From: Nostoc sp. 'Peltigera membranacea cyanobiont' 210A
GTDB taxonomy: Bacteria > Cyanobacteriota > Cyanobacteriia > Cyanobacteriales > Nostocaceae
Assembly: GCF_002246015.1 (NCBI RefSeq)
Contig: NZ_NOLJ01000001.1
Coordinates: 783,749-847,748, forward strand
Direction of reading: 5' to 3'
Length of the DNA: 64,000 nt
Part shown: positions 35,104 through 43,596 of the stretch, piece after piece
Position numbering within the stretch: position 1 is the first letter of the stretch
Layout of the letters: every line of letters begins with the position of its first letter
Translations under genes and position numbers: made by a program
The notes under the pieces: generated by a model
Database searches by the model: none
The model's input: only the letters and a program-made list of their open reading frames with translations
Told to the model about the DNA's origin: nothing

Positions 35104-35398
35104 TTATTTCTCATTTTACCCGTTCTTCCAAGATCCCAAATGGGTTCTATAAGGGGGGATTAAGGGGGGTAATTCGACTTGTGTATACACCGTAGCTCAA
35201 AATTGGGAGAGGGACTTTGAAATTGGCTCCTCTTCTCCCAAAATTGAGAGAAGCAGCAAGGGAGATAAAAATTGGTGAAATTACTCAAATTTTAGGCTTT
35301 AAAAAAATAAATAATTTTACTCAGGACAATCTTTTAAAAAATAGTCCACTATGGAATGACTAAAAGTTTAGGTTATCTTTTCAGGTGAAGGAGTATTA

Positions 35399-35761
35399 AT
35401 GGCAAGGCCAAAACGCGATTCACGTATTCTTAGCAAAGCTGAGATGCGCTTGGCAAGTATTAAATCTATCAGTCCTACTCTAGATGTAGGAGATAGCTTA
35501 ACAGTTAAAGATTATACTGATAAAATTGAAGGTCTTCGTCAATCACTGGAAGCTTACAATACTACCCTCTCTACTATTGATGTTTTACTAACCCAAATCA
35601 CCGAAAATGAACGGGCTTTGGCAGATTATTCTGAAAAAATTTTACTTGGCGTTGCTCATAAGTTTGGTAAAAATAGCCATCAATATCAGATGGCTGGGGG
35701 TACTCGTAAAAGCAATCGCAAGCGTGCTGTGCGCCAAGGTGTTGTTTTGACTACCAGCTAA
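35399..35761 (+). CDS. Hypothetical cyanobacterial protein
   Basis: 120 residues with AAGGAG about 8 bases upstream of the ATG. A basic N-terminus (MARPKRDSRILSKAEMRLAS) is followed by a long helical region (DYTDKIEGLRQSLEAYNTTL to YSEKILLGVAHKFG, likely coiled coil) and a basic glycine-containing tail (GGTRKSNRKRAVRQG). It might bind nucleic acid or form filaments. I do not recognise the family. Good ribosome-binding site and codon use support a real gene. Confidence 0.65.
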   Translation: MARPKRDSRILSKAEMRLASIKSISPTLDVGDSLTVKDYTDKIEGLRQSLEAYNTTLSTIDVLLTQITENERALADYSEKILLGVAHKFGKNSHQYQMAGGTRKSNRKRAVRQGVVLTTS

Positions 35762-35799
35762 GGGCAAGACGGTTAAACAGATAAACAGAATGAGGAAAA

Positions 35800-36759
35800 T
35801 TAGGAAGATAGGGAATACAAAGATTTCACCCACTCCCATTCCTGCGTCAAACCCTCTTTTAAAGAGATTTGCGGCTGATATCCAAGAATTTTCTGCGCTT
35901 TAGATACATCAGCAGCCGTGTGGCGCGCGTCTCCCATCGCTTTTTCTATGTAGTTTCTTTTGATTGACTTCCCAACAATTTCTTCAATCGTATCTAAAAC
36001 TTCTGCTAAAACTACCCTACTACCACCACCGATATTAAAGATTTCTCCCACTGCTTGGGGTGCGGTGGCGGCGGCTAAATTAGCGGCGACAATATCACTA
36101 ACAAACGTAAACTCCCGCGTTTGCTGGCCATCGCCGTAAATAGGAATCGCCTCATCGTGCAAAATGGATTGAAAAAACTTATTAAATGCCATATCTGGGC
36201 GCTGTTTGGGGCCATAAACTGTGAAATAGCGCAATGTCACACAGGGCACACCAAAGTTCTTGTAATACAGTTCACACAAAAACTCTGCTGCTAGCTTTGT
36301 AATGCCGTAAGGAGAAACCGGTTGAGGACAAATCCTCTCGTGGGTAGGTAATGTTTCTGCATCACCATATACACTAGATGAAGAGGCAAACACTAATCTT
36401 TTGAGGTCTTTAGCATCTTTAGCAGCTTCCAGCAAAACTTGTGTAGCGTTAACATTTCGTTCTGTATAGCCTCGAAAAGCTTTACCCCAACTTGCTCTCA
36501 CCCCTGCTTGTGCCGCTTGATGGTAAACTACATCAACATCTTTTAGGAGTTTCTGCCAATCTAAAAACTGCATATCTCCTTCAACTAATGCAAAACCAGG
36601 TAAACGATACAAGTGTGCAACATTGTTTCGCTTTAACATCGGATCGTAATAATCATTAAATTCATCAATCCCGATCACTTCATTTCCTTGTTGCAACAAT
36701 CTTTCTGCAAGATGAGAACCAATAAAGCCTGCGACTCCAGTAACGATAGTTTTAGCCAT
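35800..36759 (-). CDS. NAD-dependent sugar-nucleotide epimerase (UDP-glucuronate 4-epimerase type)
   Basis: 319 residues of an extended SDR: Rossmann motif GVAGFIGSHLAE, the acidic position in IGIDEFNDYYD, catalytic serine in FASSSSVYGD and YGITK with the Tyr-xxx-Lys pair. QQTREFTFVSDIV and FNIGGG are characteristic of the UDP-glucuronate/UDP-galacturonate epimerase branch. It would interconvert UDP-sugars for exopolysaccharide or lipopolysaccharide. It is divergent from purD, with no sugar genes adjacent. Confidence 0.88.
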   Translation of the reverse strand: MAKTIVTGVAGFIGSHLAERLLQQGNEVIGIDEFNDYYDPMLKRNNVAHLYRLPGFALVEGDMQFLDWQKLLKDVDVVYHQAAQAGVRASWGKAFRGYTERNVNATQVLLEAAKDAKDLKRLVFASSSSVYGDAETLPTHERICPQPVSPYGITKLAAEFLCELYYKNFGVPCVTLRYFTVYGPKQRPDMAFNKFFQSILHDEAIPIYGDGQQTREFTFVSDIVAANLAAATAPQAVGEIFNIGGGSRVVLAEVLDTIEEIVGKSIKRNYIEKAMGDARHTAADVSKAQKILGYQPQISLKEGLTQEWEWVKSLYSLSS

Positions 36760-37233
36760 TTTGCCGATTTTTTATATCCTGATTAACCGCGATATTCACA
36801 AGTTAATAATTATAATCAAAAATTGGTTATTGATTGATGATTATTTCATAGATAATTTGATTTGGATCAACAGAAAAAATAATTCAACTAATACAGTTGT
36901 GCTGAAAAGATGTTACTAACTTTATTTAGTAATTGTTGACAATAAAAATTAAAATTTTACTAATTAGTTAAATTTAATTTTTAAGACAAAACTTACAATT
37001 CAAATAAGCCCAAAATACTTGTAGAGACGGCGATTTATCGCGTCTCAAATGTATGTGGGACAAGCATTTGACCTTAAATCGACACCATAAGCCTATTCTG
37101 ACTCCTGAATCCTGACTCCTGAATTCTTTTGTAAACCAGAAGAAACTTGCATAAGTGTGAGAATTGATGAAAAAATTGATCCGCGAGAGCAGTTAAGGTA
37201 TTCTCATTTTGCAAGGGACGCACGAGGAAATCA
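36760..37233. other. 474-base divergent intergenic region
   Basis: AT-rich, containing the promoters of the epimerase and purD. The fourth copy of the AGACGCGAT palindrome (AGACGGCGAT-TT-ATCGCGTCT) is at 37025-37045. CCTGACTCCTGAATTC-type short repeats lie at 37095-37125. Confidence 0.4.
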
Positions 37234-38535
37234 GTGAAAGTTTTAGTTGTCGGTAATGGGGGGCGCGAACACGCTCTGGCATGGAAACTGTTGCAATCTA
37301 AGCAAATTGAGCAAGTTGTCTGTGTACCAGGGAATGGGGGCACGGCAAGTATGGAACGTTGCCAAAACTTGCCCTTAGCAGTAGACGATTTTGAGGGGAT
37401 GAGCCGATATGCTCTAGAACATGACATAACTCTGGTGATAGTTGGGCCAGAAGTCCCCCTATCTAAGGGAATCACAGATTACCTCCAAGATAAAGGATTG
37501 ATGGTATTTGGCCCAGTCAGAGCCGGAGCGCAAATTGAGGCGAGTAAAGCTTGGGCAAAAGCCTTGATGCAAGAAGCAGGGATTCCGACGGCACGGGCTG
37601 CGGTATTTACGGAAGCTGCGGCAGCAAAATCTTACGTCAAATCTCAGGGAGCGCCAATTGTTGTTAAAGCTGATGGCTTGGCGGCTGGTAAGGGTGTAAC
37701 GGTAGCTGAAACACTTACACAGGCAGAAAGTGCCATTGATGCGATTTTTCAAGGACAATTTGGCAGTGCTGGGGAATTTGTCGTCATTGAAGAATGTTTG
37801 ATTGGGCAAGAGGTGTCAGTTTTAGCGTTGACTGATGGGTTAACAATTAGACCCTTGTTGCCAGCCCAAGATCATAAGCGAATTGGTGAGGGCGATACAG
37901 GCGAAAATACTGGCGGGATGGGAGCATACAGCCCCGCACCCATCGCTACACCAGAGTTGATGGCACGCATTCAAACAGAAGTATTAGAAAGAGCGATCGC
38001 CACCTTAAGAGCTAAAGGCATTGATTACCGAGGCGTGCTGTATGCTGGGTTAATGATTGCACCCAATGGCGACTTGAAGGTTTTGGAATTTAACTGTCGC
38101 TTTGGCGATCCCGAAACCCAGGTGATTTTGCCACTGTTAGAAACACCCCTAGAAGAGTTGATTCTAGCCTGTGTACAGCAGCGCTTAAGTGAATTGCCGC
38201 CCATTGCTTGGAAAGGGGGAGCATCTGCCACTGTGGTTGCGGCTTCCGGTGGTTATCCAGGAGAATATGAGAAGGGCCAGGTGATTACTGGCATTGAAGA
38301 AGCAGAGGCAACAGGAGCAACTGTATTTCATGCAGGTACAAAGTTGAACCAGCAACAAGAAATAGCCACAGATGGGGGTCGAGTATTAAATGTGACAGGA
38401 ATTGGAGAAAATTTTGAGCAAGCGATCGCTCAAGCCTACGCAGGTATCAAACATATTCAGTTTCAGGGAATATATTACCGGAGAGATATTGGTCATAGAG
38501 TAGCGAGTGGGAAACAAGAGAAGCAAACCCCATAA
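37234..38535 (+). CDS. purD: Phosphoribosylamine-glycine ligase (GAR synthetase)
   Basis: 433 residues, start GTG at 37234. Full-length PurD: N-terminal MKVLVVGNGGREHALAWKL, ATP-grasp loop VVKADGLAAGKGVTVAET, QDHKRIGEGDTGENTGGMGA, and the metal-binding VLEFNCRFGDPETQ. It joins 5-phosphoribosylamine and glycine with ATP in step two of purine synthesis, in the cytoplasm. The end is followed 33 bases later by a truncated xisH; the two are probably unrelated. Confidence 0.97.
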   Translation: MKVLVVGNGGREHALAWKLLQSKQIEQVVCVPGNGGTASMERCQNLPLAVDDFEGMSRYALEHDITLVIVGPEVPLSKGITDYLQDKGLMVFGPVRAGAQIEASKAWAKALMQEAGIPTARAAVFTEAAAAKSYVKSQGAPIVVKADGLAAGKGVTVAETLTQAESAIDAIFQGQFGSAGEFVVIEECLIGQEVSVLALTDGLTIRPLLPAQDHKRIGEGDTGENTGGMGAYSPAPIATPELMARIQTEVLERAIATLRAKGIDYRGVLYAGLMIAPNGDLKVLEFNCRFGDPETQVILPLLETPLEELILACVQQRLSELPPIAWKGGASATVVAASGGYPGEYEKGQVITGIEEAEATGATVFHAGTKLNQQQEIATDGGRVLNVTGIGENFEQAIAQAYAGIKHIQFQGIYYRRDIGHRVASGKQEKQTP

Positions 38536-38567
38536 GCCAGACAGCAAGTCCGACTTATACTTAAGCT

Positions 38568-39003
38568 ATGCCCAAATTAGACATTATCCATAATGCGGTA
38601 AAAAACGCACTTATCAAGGACGGCTGGGCGATTACAGACGACCCCTACGTAATTCAGTATCGAAGAACAACCTTATACGCTGATCTCGGTGCTGAACGCC
38701 CAATTGGGGCTGAACGAGATGGGCAGAAACTTGTTGTTGAGGTGAAAAGCTTTGTTGGTGCATCAAAGATACAAGATTTGAAAGAAGCTCTCGGTCAGTA
38801 TGACATCTACCGTTATCTTTTAGAGGAAACAGCACCAGAGCGTAAACTTTACCTTGCTGTTGGTGCGTAGCTTGCCGCCGTAGGCATCGCTTAATAATTG
38901 CTTTTTCAACCAGGATGTGATTCAACTCATCCTCCACAAACATCAACTTCCACTCATTGTTGTCGATACAGAAATAGAGGAAATCACACAATGGATAAAT
39001 TAA
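38568..39003 (+). pseudogene. xisH: xisH, PD-(D/E)XK-like excision control factor, interrupted by a repeat
   Basis: The first 100 codons (MPKLDIIHNAVKNALIKDGW, RPIGAERDGQKLVVEVKSF) are normal XisH, with the Glu-x-Lys pair of the nuclease-like core. The rest of the family sequence (FFNQDVIQLILHKHQLPLIV, then EIEEITQWIN) is present in the +1 frame from about 38899 to the TAA at 39001-39003. Between the parts sits GCGTAGCTTGCCGCCGTAGG at 38865-38884 plus CATCGCT, a member of the dispersed repeat family. Net insertion length is 1 modulo 3, and it also adds an immediate stop. The true 3' end overlaps xisI, as usual. Confidence 0.85.
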
Positions 39004-39335
39004 CGGAGTATCCCAAAATAATCAAACGTATCCTGACAGAGTATGTTGAACTATGTAACCGTCGTCCTAACAAAGACATCGAAACATTTTTGATTATGGA
39101 TGAGCCAAAGGGCCACTATATTTGGATGAACCTTGGTTGGCAAAATGGCGAACGCATTACTGGTATGACTGTCTACATTCGGATTCGAGATTGCAAATTT
39201 TGGATTGAGGAAGATTGGACTGAAAATGGGATCGCAACTGACTTAGTTAGTGCAGGTGTTGCCAAGGAAGATATAATTTTGGCATTCCATGAGCCTAAGA
39301 TGAGGCAGTACACAGATTTTGCAGTAGCATCCTAG
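38991..39335 (+). CDS. xisI: XisI, fdxN element excision controlling factor
   Basis: Start at ATG 38991 (MDKLTEYPKIIKRILTEYVE); the frame is open upstream but only over xisH sequence. 114 residues, the normal XisI length, with ETFLIMDEPKGHYIWMNLGW and VSAGVAKEDIILAFHEPKMR, the family hallmarks. XisH and XisI were first found as factors needed for excision of the fdxN element in Anabaena heterocysts, but many copies exist in cyanobacteria without an element. It overlaps the old xisH stop by 13 bases and appears intact although its partner is broken. Confidence 0.92.
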   Translation: MDKLTEYPKIIKRILTEYVELCNRRPNKDIETFLIMDEPKGHYIWMNLGWQNGERITGMTVYIRIRDCKFWIEEDWTENGIATDLVSAGVAKEDIILAFHEPKMRQYTDFAVAS

Positions 39336-39525
39336 CGATCGCGCCCTCTTACAATGGGGTATTTGGGACAATAGAAATATTTTGCTACTGATGCCCAATC
39401 CCCACTTGCCCTGAGCGAAGTCGAAGGGATGCCCAATCCCCAATTCCTAACATATTTGTCAAATTAACTGTTAATTTTTAAGTTGTTGAGCTTTATAACA
39501 AAGACTACTAACAACTTTATTTAAG

Positions 39526-41472
39526 ATGCTAAGTCTGTTAAAAACAATTCGAGATGCGATCGCAAGTTGGTGGTCGGAGTTCACACTCCAGACTAAACTG
39601 CTAGCTGTGGCCACAATGGTAGTTTCGTTGGTGATGAGTGGTCTGACATTCTGGGCTGTGAATACAATTCAGCAGGATGCGCGGATGAATGACACCCGCT
39701 TTGGTCGTGATTTGGGGCTGCTGCTTGCTGCCAACGTTGCCCCCTTAATCGCGGACAATAATCTCACAGAGGTTGCCCAATTTTCCCAACGCTTTTATAG
39801 CAGCACCTCTAGCGTGCGTTATATGCTCTACGCCGATGAAAACGGAGAAATCTTTTTTGGCATTCCTTTTTGGGAAGCTGAGGTAGAAAACTCCCTTACC
39901 ATTAAACGGCGGATACAACTGCCAGAAGATTACCCTGGCGATGGCGAAAAGCCGATGGTGCGGCAACACACGACCCCAGATGGGATAGTTACCGATGTAT
40001 TTATTCCCCTGATTGTCAATAAAAAATACTTAGGTGTATTAGCGATCGGGATCAACCCCAATCAAACCGCTATTATCTCCACCAATTTTACCCGCGATGT
40101 CACCATTGCCGTTTTTATCACAATTTGGGTAATGGTGATTTTGGCAGGAGTGATTAACGCCTTGACCATCACCAAGCCCATTAAAGAACTGCTAGTGGGG
40201 GTAAAGCAAATTGCTACCGGGAATTTTAAGCAGCGCATTAATTTACCTTTAGGGGGCGAACTAGGGGAATTAATTTTAAGTTTTAATGAAATGGCAGAGC
40301 GATTAGAGCGCTATGAAGAACAGAATATTGAGGAACTGACCGCAGAAAAAGCCAAACTAGAAACCCTAGTTTCCACGATCGCAGATGGGGCTGTATTGAT
40401 TGATAACAACATGCAGGTGATTTTAGTCAACCCCACAGCAAAGCGAATTTTTGGCTGGGAAGCCGCTAATGTAGTAGGTTGCAATGTCTTACATCACTTA
40501 CCCCCAGCGGTACAAACCGAAATTACCCGTCCCTTGTACGAAATGGCAGCAGGGGAATGCGAAAGCGCCGAATTCCGAATTTTTATTAACCAACCCATCC
40601 CACGGACGATCCGCATTCTCTTGACTACAGTACTTAACCTGCAAAGAGAAAGCATCAAAGGTATTGCGATTACTATTCAAGATATAACCCGTGAGGTCGA
40701 ACTAAACGATGCAAAAAGTCAATTTATCAGCAACGTTTCTCACGAACTGCGAACGCCTCTATTCAACATTAAAACCTATATTGAAACCCTGCACGACTAC
40801 GGCGAAGATTTAGCTTTACAAGAACGGCAAGAGTTTCTGCAAACAGTCAACAATGAAACCGATCGCCTAACCCGCCTAGTTAACGATGTTTTGGATTTGT
40901 CAAAACTCGAATCTGGTCGCAACTACAGCTTTGATGGGGTAGATTTAGCCCAAGCGATCGAGCAAACCCTGCGTACTTACCAACTCAATGCAAAAGATAA
41001 AGGTGTTGAACTTGTTCAGGAAGTTGCCCCTAATTTGCCGCTAGTATTAGGTAATTACGATCTGTTAGTACAAGTGTTTGGCAACCTAATTGGTAATGCG
41101 CTTAAATTCACCAAAGCCGGTGGTAAAGTAGCAATCCGCGCCTACCAACTAGATTTCAAACCCAGTCACACCGAATCTGCTCCAGTGCGGATTGAAATTT
41201 CCGATACTGGAATTGGCATCGCCACAGAAGATCAACACTCAATTTTTGAACGTTTCTTTCGCGTAGAAAACCGAGTTCACACGCTAGAAGGCACGGGTTT
41301 AGGTTTATCGATTGTTAGAAATATCATCGACAGACATCGTAGTAAAGTCCATCTAGTGAGTGAAGTCGGCATTGGTACCACTTTTTGGTTCGACTTAGCC
41401 GCTTTTGAGGAAAAAGCGCCACTGATACAAGTTGAACCTATTGCAGAAGCATCCAAAATCACCACAGCTTGA
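39526..41472 (+). CDS. nblS: Sensor histidine kinase NblS (Hik33/DspA orthologue)
   Basis: 648 residues. One membrane helix about 23-45, an extracytoplasmic sensor region to about 188, a second helix at 190-212, HAMP (213-265), PAS (275-385), HisKA with His406 in SNVSHELRTPL, and HATPase ending LEGTGLGLSIVRNIIDRHRS. The order TM-sensor-TM-HAMP-PAS-HisKA and the motifs FTLQTKLLAVATMVVSLVMS and FGWEAANVVGCNVLHHLP match NblS. It controls high-light, cold and nutrient-stress responses, usually through RpaB; SipA binds it. The regulator is not adjacent. Confidence 0.92.
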   Translation: MLSLLKTIRDAIASWWSEFTLQTKLLAVATMVVSLVMSGLTFWAVNTIQQDARMNDTRFGRDLGLLLAANVAPLIADNNLTEVAQFSQRFYSSTSSVRYMLYADENGEIFFGIPFWEAEVENSLTIKRRIQLPEDYPGDGEKPMVRQHTTPDGIVTDVFIPLIVNKKYLGVLAIGINPNQTAIISTNFTRDVTIAVFITIWVMVILAGVINALTITKPIKELLVGVKQIATGNFKQRINLPLGGELGELILSFNEMAERLERYEEQNIEELTAEKAKLETLVSTIADGAVLIDNNMQVILVNPTAKRIFGWEAANVVGCNVLHHLPPAVQTEITRPLYEMAAGECESAEFRIFINQPIPRTIRILLTTVLNLQRESIKGIAITIQDITREVELNDAKSQFISNVSHELRTPLFNIKTYIETLHDYGEDLALQERQEFLQTVNNETDRLTRLVNDVLDLSKLESGRNYSFDGVDLAQAIEQTLRTYQLNAKDKGVELVQEVAPNLPLVLGNYDLLVQVFGNLIGNALKFTKAGGKVAIRAYQLDFKPSHTESAPVRIEISDTGIGIATEDQHSIFERFFRVENRVHTLEGTGLGLSIVRNIIDRHRSKVHLVSEVGIGTTFWFDLAAFEEKAPLIQVEPIAEASKITTA

Positions 41473-41585
41473 AAGTTAGGGAATGGGGATTGGGTACAAG
41501 AGGCAGAGGTGCAGAGGGGCAGAGGGAAAACTTACTGCAACTCTCCCCTGCTCCTCTGCCTCCCTTGCTCCCCACTAAACCCAAA

Positions 41586-41999
41586 TCAAGACCTTAATAT
41601 CACGAACAACAAACAGACCAATAATAAACCCAAAAGTAACAGCAAAGCCTGATTGCGTTTTACCCAACTTTTCACAGTTACTGCAAAACTGTTAGTGTAA
41701 TGCTGCTGTTTCAACTCTACCTTTGTCTCTTCAATATTTTGGTAAAGGGTGCAGTCTTTGGCGTAGGGACGTTTAGGAAAATTGCAAGTATCATCAGCGT
41801 GATAGGTGCAGGTGTCGCACAGATACCCATCCCCAGCGGCGCGGTGCAATGGAATACCGGGATGACCGTAAGCTTTGAGTGTAGTCCGACAATAGGGACA
41901 ACTAATAGCTTGACTATCAACAAGTTGATGGCAGTGGGGACAAGATACAGTAGCCAAAACCTTTAGCGCAAATAGGTAAACACTATTGATTCTAGCCAT
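41586..41999 (-). CDS. Zinc-ribbon membrane protein
   Basis: 137 residues. Zinc ribbon near residues 20-38 (CPHCHQLVDSQAISCPYC) and a second cysteine cluster, CDTCTYHADDTCNFPKRPYA. A linker leads to one C-terminal membrane helix (ALLLLLGLLLVCLLFVIL). The cysteine parts face the cytoplasm if the tail is an anchor. A cyanobacterial family of unknown function; a role in metal or redox sensing is possible but unsupported. Convergent with nblS. Confidence 0.75.
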   Translation of the reverse strand: MARINSVYLFALKVLATVSCPHCHQLVDSQAISCPYCRTTLKAYGHPGIPLHRAAGDGYLCDTCTYHADDTCNFPKRPYAKDCTLYQNIEETKVELKQQHYTNSFAVTVKSWVKRNQALLLLLGLLLVCLLFVILRS

Positions 42000-42118
42000 T
42001 TACAGGGATAATGGGGAAATACATACGTAGCCTGTTAATTTTGAATATGGCTAGCTCTCAAAATTGGTTACTTTATCAGCAAAAGTACTAACTTTATGAT
42101 AATTTTTTAGCTTTTTTA

Positions 42119-42134
42119 AGTGATTTATATCACT
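42119..42134. promoter_or_regulatory. Candidate operator or parS-like palindrome AGTGA-N6-TCACT
   Basis: AGTGATTTATATCACT, 83 bases upstream of the ParA-fusion start, is the only obvious palindrome in that intergenic space. Centromere-like sites of ParAB systems and operators of ParA-type autoregulators often have this form. Function is inference from position. Confidence 0.3.
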
Positions 42135-42216
42135 CAACCTAATTAAAGCTATGCCATAATCTAGCAAATATCAGGTTTTGTCCCAAGTCCAATAATTATT
42201 TAGAGGTAGAAAAATA

Positions 42217-43596
42217 TTGCCTTTTAATCCTGAGATGTGCCGTAACGAAAGCGAAGTTGAAAGCAAACTCATAGTGCAATATTTGCTACCACAGCTAGGT
42301 TATACTCCTGACACCTGGCATCAAGAGGTTGCCATTGGTAGCATCCGCTTAGATTTTTTGGCATTTGCTGCCCAAGTAATTCCCTTTGTCTTAGATGCCA
42401 ACTCACCGCTAAGTGTTGTCATGGAGGCAAAGCATCCCAAACAAAACTTAAATCATCATGTCCCTCGACTCAGGCATTATTTAACCAGCTTGAATGTCAG
42501 GTATGGATTGCTGACTAATGGCAAAGAAATCAGAATTTATCAAAAATTTCAATACGATATTCAATTAGTATTTCAATGTTCTGGGAAGGAAGTTGAGATA
42601 AAGTTAGATGAAATTAAAACTTTAATTGGTAGAGAGAGCCTTAAAGAAGGACAGCTAGTAGATAAGTCAGAAGTTCAAATACCTGGAAATAATTTAAATT
42701 TTGAAATAAAGAGGCAACATTTAATGAAAACGATTGCAATCTACCACAATAAAGGCGGCGTTGGAAAGACTACTGTTGCAGTCAATCTTGCAGCAGCATT
42801 ACGTAAAAAAGGTAAAAATGTACTTTTAGTTGATATAGATTCCCAGGCAAATACTACTTTTGCTACAGGATTAATAAAATTTCAATTTGAAGAAGATGAT
42901 AATTTAAGAGAGTTAAACGTATATCATTTATTAGAATCAGGAGATTTTAACTTTATTCCAGAAGTAGTGCGTACATCGGATTATTTCAACAATCCAGAAA
43001 TTGATGTTATTCCTTCACATATTACATTAATTGAATATCAGGATAAACTAAATAAAATATTAGCTAGTAGGAGCAGGCTAGTAACAAAACTAAAAAGGGT
43101 AGAAAATAATTATGATATTGTAATTATTGATACTCCCCCCTCTAGAGATTTGTATGCTGAAGTTGCACTGATTGCTAGTGATTACCTGATAATTCCATCC
43201 GACTTGAAACCATTTGCTAACCAAGGTTTACCAACGGTCAAAAATTTTGTTAATCAAATTAATGAATCTAGAGAAATGATGGGTAAACCGCCTATTAGTA
43301 TAATGGGCGTCCTTGCTTCTAAAATCTCAACAAATGCTAAATTTTTACAATACAATTTCCCTAAACAGAGAGAAGTAATTTCAGAGCGTTATCAACTGCC
43401 ACTGATGGAAGCTGTAATTTATGACAGAACAGCGTTATCAGAATGTATGAATCAGACTATCCCAGTTGGAGATTTAGAATATCCTGACCCTAAATCTATT
43501 ATAAAATTTGCCGAGTTAAAAACTTCTGCTCAAATTTCTGCTGAAGAATTTAATGTATTAGCAGATGAAGTTATCAAAAAAATGGGAGTTTATTAA
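42217..43596 (+). CDS. Fusion of HsdR_N-type PD-(D/E)XK domain to a ParA-family ATPase
   Basis: 459 residues, TTG start at 42217 with AGAGGT about 11 bases upstream. Residues 8-145 form a type I restriction HsdR N-terminal-like domain: NESEVESKLIVQYLLPQLGY, RLDF with Asp46, and VVMEAK with Glu70 and Lys72, the putative nuclease triad. Residues 170-455 are a complete ParA ATPase: deviant Walker A KGGVGKTT with signature Lys179 and Lys184, LLVDIDSQANTT (A' motif), and YDIVIIDTPPSRD (Walker B). An internal ATG at 42724 precedes the ATPase. It overlaps the next gene by one base. Confidence 0.85.
   Translation: MPFNPEMCRNESEVESKLIVQYLLPQLGYTPDTWHQEVAIGSIRLDFLAFAAQVIPFVLDANSPLSVVMEAKHPKQNLNHHVPRLRHYLTSLNVRYGLLTNGKEIRIYQKFQYDIQLVFQCSGKEVEIKLDEIKTLIGRESLKEGQLVDKSEVQIPGNNLNFEIKRQHLMKTIAIYHNKGGVGKTTVAVNLAAALRKKGKNVLLVDIDSQANTTFATGLIKFQFEEDDNLRELNVYHLLESGDFNFIPEVVRTSDYFNNPEIDVIPSHITLIEYQDKLNKILASRSRLVTKLKRVENNYDIVIIDTPPSRDLYAEVALIASDYLIIPSDLKPFANQGLPTVKNFVNQINESREMMGKPPISIMGVLASKISTNAKFLQYNFPKQREVISERYQLPLMEAVIYDRTALSECMNQTIPVGDLEYPDPKSIIKFAELKTSAQISAEEFNVLADEVIKKMGVY

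Larger units (their letters stand above)
34116..35213. mobile_element. About 1.1-kb element with long imperfect inverted ends and IS5-type remnant
   Basis: The outer ends, 34116-34149 and the complement of 35180-35213, match at about 29 of 34 (CCCTCTCCCA ... GGTGTACACACA). Inner ends, TTATAGAACCCATTTGAGATCT at 34230-34251 and its inverted relative at 35132-35153, are nearly perfect. The left side has about 50 extra bases between the two. Inside are a transposase fragment and a 114-codon ORF on the minus strand. It looks like a decayed IS with rearranged or nested ends. Confidence 0.6.
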
